Shown here piece by piece: positions 1 to 7,489 of a stretch of 49,640 bases of DNA (positions within the stretch are counted from its first letter, which is position 1; each line of letters starts with the position of its first letter). This DNA comes from Sulfurimonas sp. (GTDB lineage Bacteria > Campylobacterota > Campylobacteria > Campylobacterales > Sulfurimonadaceae). Position numbers and translations under genes: made by a program. The notes under the pieces are model-generated. The model worked only from the letters and a program-made list of their open reading frames with translations. It made no database searches and was not told where the DNA came from. The stretch covers positions 1 through 49,640 of the forward strand of contig JAABQD010000021.1 of the NCBI GenBank assembly GCA_011391635.1, given 5' to 3'.

Positions 1-1012
1 GAACAAGAGAAGCTAAGGTGTACCCTCTCGCCATCTTATGCCCTTGACGCCATAATACCAAACCAATTATAGGAAAAAAGATAAATGAAAATGCACTGAC
101 ATTCAGTATCACTATTGCAAAATAACGAGCACCTAAAGTTGCTAAGACTAAAGTTATTAGATTTAATAGTATCAATATTTTTAAAAAATTATCCACCCTT
201 GGCAGGTGTTTAAAAGTTTCTAAAAATTCACGGGTAAATAAGACAAAAGATGTAAAAAGAGTTACAGATGCTACAAAAGGCATTATATCTATAATATAAA
301 GTGATTTATTCCATAAATAGTGTGCTCCTAATTGGTTGAAAGTTAAAATGGAGAGCACGACCCCTATTATGTAGATGTTGTACCAAAAATACTCTTTTTT
401 TCTGAGAATAAACCAGATAAATATATTGTAAAACAGTAACACCAGAAGTGCACTAAGAATTCCAACTAAAAAATTAAAACGAAGTTCTTGTGACTTTACA
501 AACTCATCTTTTGTCCAAATAGAGTGAAGCATTTCGACTACTCCGGAGTGCTCATAAGAGAGTTTCACATAGATTGTGTTATTTTCTTTTGCAGATGTAA
601 TGAACTCAAACGACGAGCGTTGATCTAAAGATACTTTAGATTCATCAATATAATGATCACCCTTTAAAGAGTTGGAGATAAGAATATTTTGATTGTTGTA
701 TTGCCAACTTTGCAGTTCATCAAATTGACCGTAGTTAAACTTCAAAATCCAATCTATCGGCTCATTTATAGGATTTTGCACTTCAAATTTAATCCACCAG
801 TTTGATTTACTTGCTCCTTGGTTTGTATGAATAGTGTTATCATCTATAAAATTTTGGTTTTTGATATCTTCAATGCCCATTTTTTTTGTAGTATCTTCAT
901 AATAATAGACCCGTGAAAATGTTTTAAGTCCTTTCATATTTGAATCTAAGACAACTGTATCTGCATTTAAAAATATTGCAAAAAAAAGAGTAAGAAATAA
1001 GATTTTAAACAT
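1..1012 (-). CDS. 7TMR-DISM membrane sensor protein (3' part outside window)
   Basis: Reading the minus strand from an ATG at 1012 gives 337 open codons running off the left edge, so only the N-terminal part is seen. Residues 1-17 are a hydrophobic signal peptide. Residues about 20-178 form an exported, Trp- and Tyr-rich beta domain like the 7TMR-DISM extracellular domain 2. At least five membrane helices follow (about 181-203, 209-228, 241-262, 276-296 and 299-322), the start of the seven-helix 7TMR-DISM module. Family knowledge: such proteins couple a periplasmic carbohydrate-binding-like domain to a cytoplasmic output such as a GGDEF domain, histidine kinase or phosphatase. The output domain lies outside the window, so the signalling type is unknown. 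The gene is divergent from the next one and separated from it by the repeat-rich gap 1013-1528. Confidence 0.8.
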   Translation of the reverse strand, partial: MFKILFLTLFFAIFLNADTVVLDSNMKGLKTFSRVYYYEDTTKKMGIEDIKNQNFIDDNTIHTNQGASKSNWWIKFEVQNPINEPIDWILKFNYGQFDELQSWQYNNQNILISNSLKGDHYIDESKVSLDQRSSFEFITSAKENNTIYVKLSYEHSGVVEMLHSIWTKDEFVKSQELRFNFLVGILSALLVLLFYNIFIWFILRKKEYFWYNIYIIGVVLSILTFNQLGAHYLWNKSLYIIDIMPFVASVTLFTSFVLFTREFLETFKHLPRVDNFLKILILLNLITLVLATLGARYFAIVILNVSAFSFIFFPIIGLVLWRQGHKMARGYTLASLV

Positions 1013-1210
1013 ATTAGTTATTATATAGCTATCTTAAAACTTCAAAAGATAACATTTCCTTGTCAGTAAAATAAAGAAAAATATATTAACATTTATTAAT
1101 AAATATTCAGATAAAACAAAAATTAAAATTAAAATTAGAAATAATTCAATCTTTAAAAGAGCAGATGATTTTATGTGTCATTCAAAAACAAATGGCAAAA
1201 ACATGCCAAC

Positions 1211-1424
1211 AAAACAAGGGAACCGCTTTTTGCAACGCAAAAATGTTTCTTCAGAAAACAAGGGAACCGCTTTTGCGAAGCAAAATGTTTCTTTAGAAAA
1301 CAAGGGAACCGCTTTTGCGAAGCAAAATGTTTCTTCAGAAAACAAGGGAACCGCTTTTTGCAACGCAAAAATGTTTCTTTAGAAAACAAGGGAACCGCTT
1401 TTGCGAAGCAAAATGTTTCTTTAG
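1211..1424. repeat. Five tandem 42/44-bp repeat units with internal hairpins
   Basis: The units are 1211-1254 (44 bp), 1255-1296 (42), 1297-1338 (42), 1339-1382 (44) and 1383-1424 (42). Each starts AAAACAAGGGAACCGC and ends ATGTTTCTTYAG. Each contains a small palindrome. The 42-bp type reads TTTTGC-GAA-GCAAAA and the 44-bp type reads TTTTTGC-AAC-GCAAAAA. The two extra bases of the longer type are one T and one A on opposite arms, so the stem stays paired. Units differ otherwise only at C/T in the TTC/TTT near the end. A function is not evident. Confidence 0.85.
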
Positions 1425-1477
1425 AAATCCACATGCCGAACAAATCCAAAGTTTATACTTTATTTATTGAGATGTAA

Positions 1478-1483
1478 TATAAT
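1478..1483 (+). promoter_or_regulatory. -10 box TATAAT
   Basis: TATAAT lies 45 bp ahead of the small membrane protein gene. No clear -35 is visible, which is normal for Campylobacterota sigma-70 promoters. Confidence 0.45.
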
Positions 1484-1528
1484 GAAAAACAGAGTTTTAA
1501 TTTTCATCTATGAACAAAAGGTTTTGAT

Positions 1529-1882
1529 ATGACTACGATTATTATGTTATTTATCTTGCCACTTGGAATTATTTTTTATTTTTTTGATAAGAAAACCAAA
1601 AAAATAAATAAGAAGCTTCTTGATGATTATGTTGTGAAGATAAGAGCAAGTGAACTCACCCAAAAAGAGAAGTTAAACAGTATCGATAAAATGTACTATC
1701 TCAATGATTATAAAATTGTACATAAAACACACTACGAATTGGTGGCTGAAAAAAAACATTTCAATCTGGGAGTTCTTTTTATTTTTTTTGGTCTCTTAAG
1801 TTATTTTGGTCTGCCTTTGTACTATATTTATTACCGTTTTATTTTAAAACCAGAGAAAATAAGAATCACTTTCGAGCAATAA
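1529..1882 (+). CDS. Small two-helix membrane protein, unknown
   Basis: This encodes 117 residues that I do not recognise. The N-terminus (about residues 3-20) is a membrane helix followed by a lysine-rich stretch (KKTKKINKK). A charged middle segment (about 25-75) is probably cytoplasmic. A second long hydrophobic segment (about 79-103, rich in Phe, Leu and Tyr) precedes a basic tail. The ATG follows an AAAAGG-type ribosome binding site. The gene stands alone, with the repeat array upstream and a gap of about 300 bp before the next gene. A role in phage or toxin biology is conceivable for a small hairpin-like membrane protein, but nothing here shows it. Confidence 0.6.
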   Translation: MTTIIMLFILPLGIIFYFFDKKTKKINKKLLDDYVVKIRASELTQKEKLNSIDKMYYLNDYKIVHKTHYELVAEKKHFNLGVLFIFFGLLSYFGLPLYYIYYRFILKPEKIRITFEQ

Positions 1883-2189
1883 AGTACAGCACTTCAAAAT
1901 ATAAAGTTATTTCTAAATTTTAAGCTGATTTACTTTTAATTTCAAATAAAACACCATCCCAAAATTTGATTCTTGCTTAAATTATCCGCAGGGAAGCTCT
2001 GCTTCTATAATTTTAGCTTCATCTCCTTCGCATAACATATCTAACATGCCAAAAAATCCACAAACATGCTACTAGCAGAATATCTTTTCATAAAATCTAA
2101 GAATCAAATCACATTTTAATGGTAATTCATTTTTTTACAATAGAAAAATCTTTCAGTTGGGTAAAATGGTAGAAATTAAAAGGTGTCCC
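1883..2189. promoter_or_regulatory. Intergenic gap with -10 box for the porin gene
   Basis: No gene is visible in these 307 bp. A TACAAT at 2136-2141 is a reasonable -10 about 49 bp before the chosen porin start. At 2044-2064 there is a degenerate pair of the recurrent CATGCC word (ACATGCC with a nearby ATCCAC), not an exact copy. Confidence 0.4.
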
Positions 2190-2933
2190 ATGAAATTTAA
2201 AAATGCATTTTTGCTTTTTTCCTTGCTTTTTACAGGACTTCTTGCAAATGAAAAAGCGTTTACCATAAAAACAGGTCTGGCAGATATAGCTCACACTAAT
2301 ATGTACAAGGGAGCGAATGATAAAAATATTGTCGTACCCTTGCTTTTTCTTAAATATGGCGATTTTTATTTTGAAGGTTTGAGCTTGGGTTATACTTTCT
2401 ACAATGCAAATGCACTCAAAGTTCAACTTGAAGTCTCAGCAAATATGTTGGGGTATGAGAGTAGTGATAGTAACTATTTGCGAGGGATGGATAAGAGAGA
2501 AATCGATATACAAACAGGCTTCAAAGTAGCATACAAACCCAGCCAAAACAGCGAAGTAAGTTCTAAAATAGCCTATGATTTTTTCAATATACACGGTGGA
2601 TTCAGTGCAGATTTGAAATATAGCTACGATTTGTTTAAAAACAGCAAAAATATTTTTACCACCTATGCCGGTTTGGAATATTTGAGCGAAAAAAAGAGTG
2701 ATTATTACTATGGTGTTCGAGCGGATGAGGCAAATGTTTTGAGACCCATGTACACGCTGGATGAAACACTCAACCACTACTTGGGTGTCAAAAATCTTTA
2801 TATATTCAACCAACAATGGGCAATTTTAGCCAGAGCAGAATACAAAAACTTTGACAAAGATATTTACAAAAGCCCCATCATAGAAGAGAGCTATGAGTTT
2901 TCTGGATTTGTGGGAGTTATGTATGCATGGTAA
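2190..2933 (+). CDS. MipA/OmpV-family outer membrane protein
   Basis: This encodes 247 residues. I chose the ATG at 2190, 11 codons after the first possible start, because it begins a standard signal peptide (MKFKNAFLLFSLLFTGLLA) after an AAAAGG site. The mature part is a series of amphipathic beta strands with many aromatic residues and ends with Trp, as outer membrane barrels do. The pattern of a YYGV-type strand, an Arg and Tyr-rich loop, then a final GFVGVMYAW strand fits the MipA/OmpV family (MltA-interacting protein relatives). In other bacteria these proteins act as outer membrane scaffolds or porins of unclear substrate. The gene appears monocistronic, followed by the promoter of the MntA-HepT pair. 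Confidence 0.7.
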   Translation: MKFKNAFLLFSLLFTGLLANEKAFTIKTGLADIAHTNMYKGANDKNIVVPLLFLKYGDFYFEGLSLGYTFYNANALKVQLEVSANMLGYESSDSNYLRGMDKREIDIQTGFKVAYKPSQNSEVSSKIAYDFFNIHGGFSADLKYSYDLFKNSKNIFTTYAGLEYLSEKKSDYYYGVRADEANVLRPMYTLDETLNHYLGVKNLYIFNQQWAILARAEYKNFDKDIYKSPIIEESYEFSGFVGVMYAW

Positions 2934-2985
2934 ATTCAAAGCGACTCTTTACTTTGTCCACGGCGGTATAAAAACATCCATTTTT

Positions 2986-2994
2986 TGCTATAAT
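2986..2994 (+). promoter_or_regulatory. Extended -10 box TGCTATAAT
   Basis: TGCTATAAT lies 36 bp before the nucleotidyltransferase start. The same TGCTATAAT form recurs ahead of mutS and the 19.7 kb gene in this window, and GCTATAAT precedes the ABC-F gene, so it looks like the local housekeeping promoter consensus. Confidence 0.6.
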
Positions 2995-3029
2995 CTTTCA
3001 AATACATCGATTAAATACAAGGCATTTTT

Positions 3030-3323
3030 ATGACAAAAACTTTTATACTAGATTTTTTAGCACAACATAAAAATGATTTTTTTCAAAAGTACGGTGTTAC
3101 GAAAATAGGTCTGTTTGGAAGCTATGTCCGTGATGATTTTAAAGACGAAAGCGATATAGATATTGCCATAGAAATGTTGAATGACAAAAAGAGTTTAGGT
3201 ACTTTTTTCGCCTTCAAAAGAGAACTCGAAGATGCATTCAACCTCAAAGTTGACCTTGGCATAGAAAGCTCTTTAAAACCCCTTGCTAAAGAGAAAATTT
3301 TAAAAGAGATTATTTATGTCTAA
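3030..3323 (+). CDS. mntA: MntA-type minimal nucleotidyltransferase (antitoxin)
   Basis: This is a 97-residue protein of the minimal nucleotidyltransferase (MNT) family. The signature GS-x10-DxD is complete: Gly30-Ser31, then Asp42 and Asp44, inside GLFGSYVRDDF...DIDIAIE. Family knowledge: in MntA-HepT systems this enzyme transfers AMP groups to a tyrosine of the HepT RNase and so silences it. Here it overlaps the next gene, a HEPN protein with an intact active site, by 8 bp, the usual arrangement for translational coupling. The pair has its own promoter and lies between unrelated genes, like a mobile toxin-antitoxin or defence module. The activity itself is inferred from the motif. Confidence 0.85.
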   Translation: MTKTFILDFLAQHKNDFFQKYGVTKIGLFGSYVRDDFKDESDIDIAIEMLNDKKSLGTFFAFKRELEDAFNLKVDLGIESSLKPLAKEKILKEIIYV

Positions 3324-3666
3324 AAGAGATGAGCTTCTTTTTTTACAAGATATTTTAGATTCTGTGAATGCTATTTTTGAGTTTACAACTGGCTTAGATG
3401 CTGAATTATTCTCACAAAACAGACTTGTTTACAGTGCTACAATCAGAGAATTTGAAATTATAGGCGAAGCCACCATCCATCTATCAGATGCAACATTATC
3501 AGAGTACAATCAAGTTCCATGGAGAGATTTAAAAGATTTTAGAAACCTTTTAATACATGAATATTTTGGAGTGGACAGCCAGATAGTATGGAATACGATT
3601 CAAAATGATTTACCCCTTTTAAAAGAAGTCGTACAAGAGATGATTGAGGATTATGCCAAATCGTGA
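3316..3666 (+). CDS. hepT: HepT-like HEPN RNase toxin (DUF86)
   Basis: This is a 116-residue, all-helical protein of the DUF86/HepT family. The HEPN RNase motif R-x4-H-x-Y is present as Arg76, His81 and Tyr83 (RNLLIHEY). In known pairs Arg and His cut RNA, and the Tyr is the residue AMPylated by MntA. It starts 8 bp before the end of the nucleotidyltransferase gene. The REFEIIGEA and PWRDLKDFRN segments are typical of the family. With both motifs intact the pair is predicted functional. The natural trigger, phage or stress, cannot be read from sequence. Confidence 0.85.
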   Translation: MSKRDELLFLQDILDSVNAIFEFTTGLDAELFSQNRLVYSATIREFEIIGEATIHLSDATLSEYNQVPWRDLKDFRNLLIHEYFGVDSQIVWNTIQNDLPLLKEVVQEMIEDYAKS

Positions 3667-3744
3667 TACAATCGTAAAAATATTCACAGTAGTAAAAACT
3701 ACGAAAAATATTGAATAAACGAAGAAAAATATTAAAGAGTCTTT

Positions 3745-4521
3745 ATGAAACAAATTCCTGACATACATGCAACAATCACACAAGAAATCAAAGAGACTAT
3801 TGCTCCTATGAAAGTCGTTTTTCCAGCACATTATAGTGAACTTTACAACCGCGTTGCACTCTCAAAAGAGGTTCACCTCAAACCTGAAGAACTTGTAAAC
3901 AGTGATATGCTTGATGAAAAAATGATGCAACATATCATTACGCTCTCAGAGTGTACAGATGAGGCAATCAATGCGATAGAAAATGAGGACAAAACACTTC
4001 TAAACAACATACTCATCAAAAGTAAAAAGCTCCAAGAAGAGGTCAATGAACTCCAAAAAATGATTTATGAAGACGCTCTGACAAAAAGCTATAACCGCAA
4101 ATGGTTTGAAGATAAACTCCTTGATGAGGAGAAACTCAAATTTAGAGAAAATGGGGTTATTGTTATGATTGATGTGAACAAATTTAAAGTGATTAATGAC
4201 ACTTATGGACACAATATCGGCGATAAAGTCCTTATCAAAATCTCCCAAATGCTCAAACAAGTCAATGAAAAAGTCGTCCGTTATGGCGGAGATGAGTTTA
4301 TCATCGTTTTTGATGACAATCTCTCGCTTCAACAGATAGAAGCAAAGCTAAAAAATCTTTTGCAATACTTCCAAAAAACACATTTCAGAGCTGCAAATAA
4401 TGATTTTAAAGTCTCATTTTCTTATGGAATGGCATCTTTTGCAAATGGTGCAAGTTTTGAGCAAACAATCGAAGTAGCAGACCAATTTATGTATGCCAAC
4501 AAACGAGCAACACGAGAGTAA
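3745..4521 (+). CDS. Soluble diguanylate cyclase (GGDEF)
   Basis: This is a 258-residue protein without signal peptide or membrane helix. Residues 1-105 are a helical domain I cannot name, ending in a coiled-coil-like stretch (KSKKLQEEVNELQKM). Residues about 106-258 are a GGDEF domain with the usual DALTKSYNR entry, the metal site MIDVNKFK, NDTYGH and the intact active-site loop GGDEF (181-185). The inhibitory I-site RxxD expected five residues before GGDEF reads KQVN, so product inhibition by c-di-GMP is probably lost. Predicted role: c-di-GMP synthesis in the cytoplasm in response to whatever the N-terminal domain senses. TACAAT at 3668-3673 may be its -10 box. Confidence 0.85.
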   Translation: MKQIPDIHATITQEIKETIAPMKVVFPAHYSELYNRVALSKEVHLKPEELVNSDMLDEKMMQHIITLSECTDEAINAIENEDKTLLNNILIKSKKLQEEVNELQKMIYEDALTKSYNRKWFEDKLLDEEKLKFRENGVIVMIDVNKFKVINDTYGHNIGDKVLIKISQMLKQVNEKVVRYGGDEFIIVFDDNLSLQQIEAKLKNLLQYFQKTHFRAANNDFKVSFSYGMASFANGASFEQTIEVADQFMYANKRATRE

Positions 4522-4547
4522 TAAATCCTCTTTTAAACATCCCTTCG

Positions 4548-4554
4548 CTATAAT
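4548..4554 (+). promoter_or_regulatory. -10 box CTATAAT for the ABC-F gene
   Basis: GCTATAAT ends at 4554, 48 bp before the chosen start of the ABC-F gene and 27 bp after the stop of the GGDEF gene. Confidence 0.55.
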
Positions 4555-4602
4555 TCACAAAAATAATAGGTGCATCTTCGCACCTCAACAAGTGATAATA
4601 CA

Positions 4603-6207
4603 ATGGTAACAGTACAAAATTTAACTATGCGTTATGGAAACAGAGTTCTGTTTGAAAACATCAATCTTAAACTAGACCGCCACAAAAGATATGGTCTCAT
4701 CGGTGCGAATGGTGCTGGTAAAACTACATTTCTCAAAATCTTAAGTGGACAGATTCCAGAGTTTGAGGGTGATATTCGTGTAGGCAATGGTCTCAAAGTC
4801 GGTGTTTTAGGACAAAATCAATTTGCATTTGAAAACTACACAATCGCGGATGCAGTTTTATACGGCAACAAAAGACTCTATGATGCTATCAAAGAGAAAG
4901 AGATTATTTATGCGACAGGCGACTTCGAAGATGATGCGGTCAATAACCGTCTGGCAGATTTAGAAGTAATCTGTGTAGAAGAGGACCCAACTTATGAGTA
5001 TGATGTAAACATCGCAAAAATACTTGAAAATGTTGGAATTCCTGCAGAGGAGCATAACCAACTCATGAGTACACTCGATAGTGCGGACAAATTCAAGGTT
5101 CTTTTGGCTCAGGTTCTCTACCCAAGACCTGATGTTTTATTCCTCGATGAGCCTACGAACAACCTCGATATCGACACAATCAGCTGGTTGGAAGATGAGC
5201 TCCAAAGACATGATGGAACAATGGTCGTCATCTCTCACGATAGACACTTCCTCAATGCAGTTGTGACAAATATCCTCGATGTGGATTACCAAAAAATCCG
5301 TGAATTTACAGGAACTTTTGATGATTGGTACATCGCTGCGAATGTTATAGCAAAACAAAATGAGCTCAATAACGCAAAACAAGAGAAAGAAAAAGAGCAA
5401 CTCGAAGCATTCGTGCGAAGATTCTCGGCAAATGCCTCTAAAGCAAAACAAGCAACTTCAAGACAAAAACAACTTGATAAACTCGTTATCGAAGATATCA
5501 AGCCATCTTCAAGAAGAGACCCAAGTATCGTCTTTAAGCCAAAAAGAACTATGGGCGATGAAGCACTCAATTTAGTAAATATTTGCCACTCATATGGCAC
5601 AAATGAGGTTCTCAAAAACATTAGCCTCAAATTTGTTCCAGATGAAAAAGTAGCACTCATTGGACCAAACGGTGTGGGTAAAACAACACTTATGAAAATC
5701 ATCATGGAAGAGATGAAACCAACTTCAGGTGAAATTCACTGGGGTGCGACAATAGAAAACAGTTACTTTCCTCAAGATACTGCGGATATCATCAACGGAG
5801 ATGGAACACTCTATGATTGGCTCAAATCATTCAACCCTAAAGGCGATATCGCAGAGATTCGTAACTGTTTAGGACGAATGCTCTTCAACGGCGAACAGCA
5901 AGAAAAATCTGTTATCAGTATCTCTGGTGGGGAAAAACATAGAATGATGCTCTCTAAAATGATGCTTGAGGGTGGAAATTTTCTCGTATTGGATGAGCCA
6001 TCAAATCACCTTGACCTCGAGGCTATCGTTGCCCTTGGAGAAGCACTTTACAACTTCAAAGGGAATGTTATCTGTGTCTCTCATGACCGTGAGCTTTTGG
6101 ATGCGTTTGCAAATCGTATTATCGAACTTCATAATGATGGAACCTATACAGATTTCAAAGGGACTTACGAAGAGTTTGCTGAAGCAAAAGCTGGTGGGCA
6201 TATTTAG
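4603..6207 (+). CDS. ybiT: ABC-F family ATPase, YbiT type
   Basis: This encodes 534 residues from the ATG at 4603. A GTG 33 bp earlier is in frame, but ABC-F proteins start right at this point (MVTVQNLTMRYG). It has two ATPase domains and no membrane segments. The first has Walker A GANGAGKTT (34-42) and Walker B LFLDEPTNNLD. The second has GPNGVGKTT, signature SISGGEKHR and LVLDEPSNHLD. The first signature is degenerate, as in YbiT. The linker of about 60 residues between them is Lys/Gln/Ala-rich and matches the P-site tRNA interaction motif region. The segment QNQFAFENYT is close to the YbiT subfamily. Family knowledge: ABC-F proteins act on the ribosome during translation; resistance roles belong to other subfamilies. 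Confidence 0.9.
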   Translation: MVTVQNLTMRYGNRVLFENINLKLDRHKRYGLIGANGAGKTTFLKILSGQIPEFEGDIRVGNGLKVGVLGQNQFAFENYTIADAVLYGNKRLYDAIKEKEIIYATGDFEDDAVNNRLADLEVICVEEDPTYEYDVNIAKILENVGIPAEEHNQLMSTLDSADKFKVLLAQVLYPRPDVLFLDEPTNNLDIDTISWLEDELQRHDGTMVVISHDRHFLNAVVTNILDVDYQKIREFTGTFDDWYIAANVIAKQNELNNAKQEKEKEQLEAFVRRFSANASKAKQATSRQKQLDKLVIEDIKPSSRRDPSIVFKPKRTMGDEALNLVNICHSYGTNEVLKNISLKFVPDEKVALIGPNGVGKTTLMKIIMEEMKPTSGEIHWGATIENSYFPQDTADIINGDGTLYDWLKSFNPKGDIAEIRNCLGRMLFNGEQQEKSVISISGGEKHRMMLSKMMLEGGNFLVLDEPSNHLDLEAIVALGEALYNFKGNVICVSHDRELLDAFANRIIELHNDGTYTDFKGTYEEFAEAKAGGHI

Positions 6208-6278
6208 TTATTTAGTTGTATCTAAATTTTTATAAAATACGAACATTTATACAATATAAAAAGTAAAAAGGAAAAGAG

Positions 6279-7136
6279 ATGCCAAAATATGAGAAATTTT
6301 TAGGACTTGGGATTGCAGGAAACTTTGCACTTCACTTGGAACAAGCTGGAGAGCTTGAGGAGTTTAAACACATTATCACAGCCGAAGAGGCTGCACCAAA
6401 AGGGATGTTTCCTTTTTACCTGCCTAAGCCAAATTTTCCAGTCGATGGTCTTTTTCTTCATGCAAAAGATATTTTGAGTGTTTATCCGCTCTCTTCTGCA
6501 ATTATTAGATTGCCAAAAGAGGATGTAAATATCCAAGCAGAGCCAGAAGTTGCTCTTGTTTGTGACTTGACATATACAGCAGGAAAACTCTCAAAAATCA
6601 CACCTACCTATTTTGGAGCATACAATGATTGCTCTATCCGTGTCGCTGGTGCAAATAAGATAAGTGATAAGAAAAACTGGGGCGAAGATAGCAAAGGCTT
6701 CAGTAACACACTCATTAAAATCGACAAGTTTAAAGAGGGCGGTATCATGGATAACTACTCGATTGCAAGTTTTTTGCGTCGTGATGGTGCAGTTCATGCC
6801 TATGGCGAAGATGTCGAACTCAAAGGCTACAGCTACTTTTATGGCAAACTTCTCGACTGGATGCTTATTCAACTCACAACACAAGAGGACTTTGGTCCAC
6901 TCGAAGCGATTGAAGAGTATATCTTGGCATGTGGAAGTCCAAAAGAGGCGATTATCAGTATCGGAGCGACAAGATACACAGAGTATGGAGAAAAAACTTT
7001 TTTACAAGCACACGATGAAGTTATTGTTATCGTTTACAACTCTAAAAACCTCAGCTCAGAGGATGTTTTAAACTCTGTAATGAACAACACATACGATCCA
7101 AACAACATGAGTGTTTTGGCACAAAAAGTTATCTAG
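6279..7136 (+). CDS. DUF5718 family protein
   Basis: This is a 285-residue soluble protein that I place in DUF5718, a family common in Campylobacterota, by overall pattern (MPKYEKFLGLGIAGNFALHL at the start). The central part (EPEVALVCDLTY, NDCSIR, SYFYGKLLDWMLIQL) faintly resembles fumarylacetoacetate hydrolase folds, but I cannot confirm catalytic residues. It follows the ABC-F gene by 71 bp, with an AAAAGGAAAAG ribosome binding site, and precedes the SUI1-like gene by only 8 bp, so those two are probably co-transcribed. It carries one exact copy of the TTGGCATGTGGAA word (6924-6936), read there as Leu-Ala-Cys-Gly. Function unknown. Confidence 0.7.
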   Translation: MPKYEKFLGLGIAGNFALHLEQAGELEEFKHIITAEEAAPKGMFPFYLPKPNFPVDGLFLHAKDILSVYPLSSAIIRLPKEDVNIQAEPEVALVCDLTYTAGKLSKITPTYFGAYNDCSIRVAGANKISDKKNWGEDSKGFSNTLIKIDKFKEGGIMDNYSIASFLRRDGAVHAYGEDVELKGYSYFYGKLLDWMLIQLTTQEDFGPLEAIEEYILACGSPKEAIISIGATRYTEYGEKTFLQAHDEVIVIVYNSKNLSSEDVLNSVMNNTYDPNNMSVLAQKVI

Positions 7137-7144
7137 GAAAAAAA

Positions 7145-7489
7145 GTGAGTCGAGGAAAAAAGCTAGATTTATTCATCGGTGCAGAAATAGAAGATGGCTG
7201 GGCGGTTGTAGAATCACCTCGCAAATCTGCTATTGCTGAAGAGATTTTAGAGCCTTCAAAACACACTCTTTTTTTCAAACTAGAAAAACGAAGAGGCAAA
7301 AGTGTCACTCTCGTAGGTCCATTCCACATGCCAACTTCAGATGCCAATGCAACACTCCAAACAATCAAAAAGAAGCTTGGCTGTGGCGGAGCATATAAAG
7401 ATGGATGGATGGAGTTTCAAGGCGAAATCAAAGAAAAAGTAAGAGAGATTTTAGTCCAGGAGGGTTTTAGATTTAAACCTAAGCACTAA
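7145..7489 (+). CDS. yciH: SUI1/YciH-family translation factor
   Basis: This is a 114-residue basic protein starting with GTG after GGAAAAAA. The C-terminal half is typical of the eIF1/SUI1 fold: a KRRGKSVTLVGPF strand-loop, then LGCGGAYKDGWMEFQG and EKVREILVQEGFRFK, which correspond to the KxxxxxGGTVK...I.IQGDHR..V...L...G pattern of YciH. Bacterial YciH is thought to affect start-site selection, but its role is not settled. It shares a likely transcript with the DUF5718 gene. Its end overlaps the end of the convergent diguanylate cyclase gene by 11 bp, leaving no room for a terminator between them. It carries an exact copy of the recurrent word at 7322-7334. Confidence 0.8.
   Translation: MSRGKKLDLFIGAEIEDGWAVVESPRKSAIAEEILEPSKHTLFFKLEKRRGKSVTLVGPFHMPTSDANATLQTIKKKLGCGGAYKDGWMEFQGEIKEKVREILVQEGFRFKPKH

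Larger units (their letters stand above)
1013..1528. other. Gene-free AT-rich gap between divergent genes
   Basis: No convincing gene lies here. The left part (1013-1170) is very AT-rich and probably holds the promoter of the minus-strand sensor gene. The centre holds five tandem repeat units (1211-1424), followed at once by a copy of the recurrent TCCACATGCC word (1428-1437). A -10-like TATAAT sits at 1478-1483, ahead of the next gene. Short open frames across the repeats arise from the repeat itself and are not called. Confidence 0.7.

Noticed and set aside
1211..1424. CRISPR array
   Set aside because: Units are contiguous without unique spacers and no cas gene is near.
1171..1477. Short open frames on both strands across the tandem repeats
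   Set aside because: They are made of the repeat unit, overlap in several frames and on both strands, and lack ribosome binding sites. The 44-bp units would also shift any coding frame.
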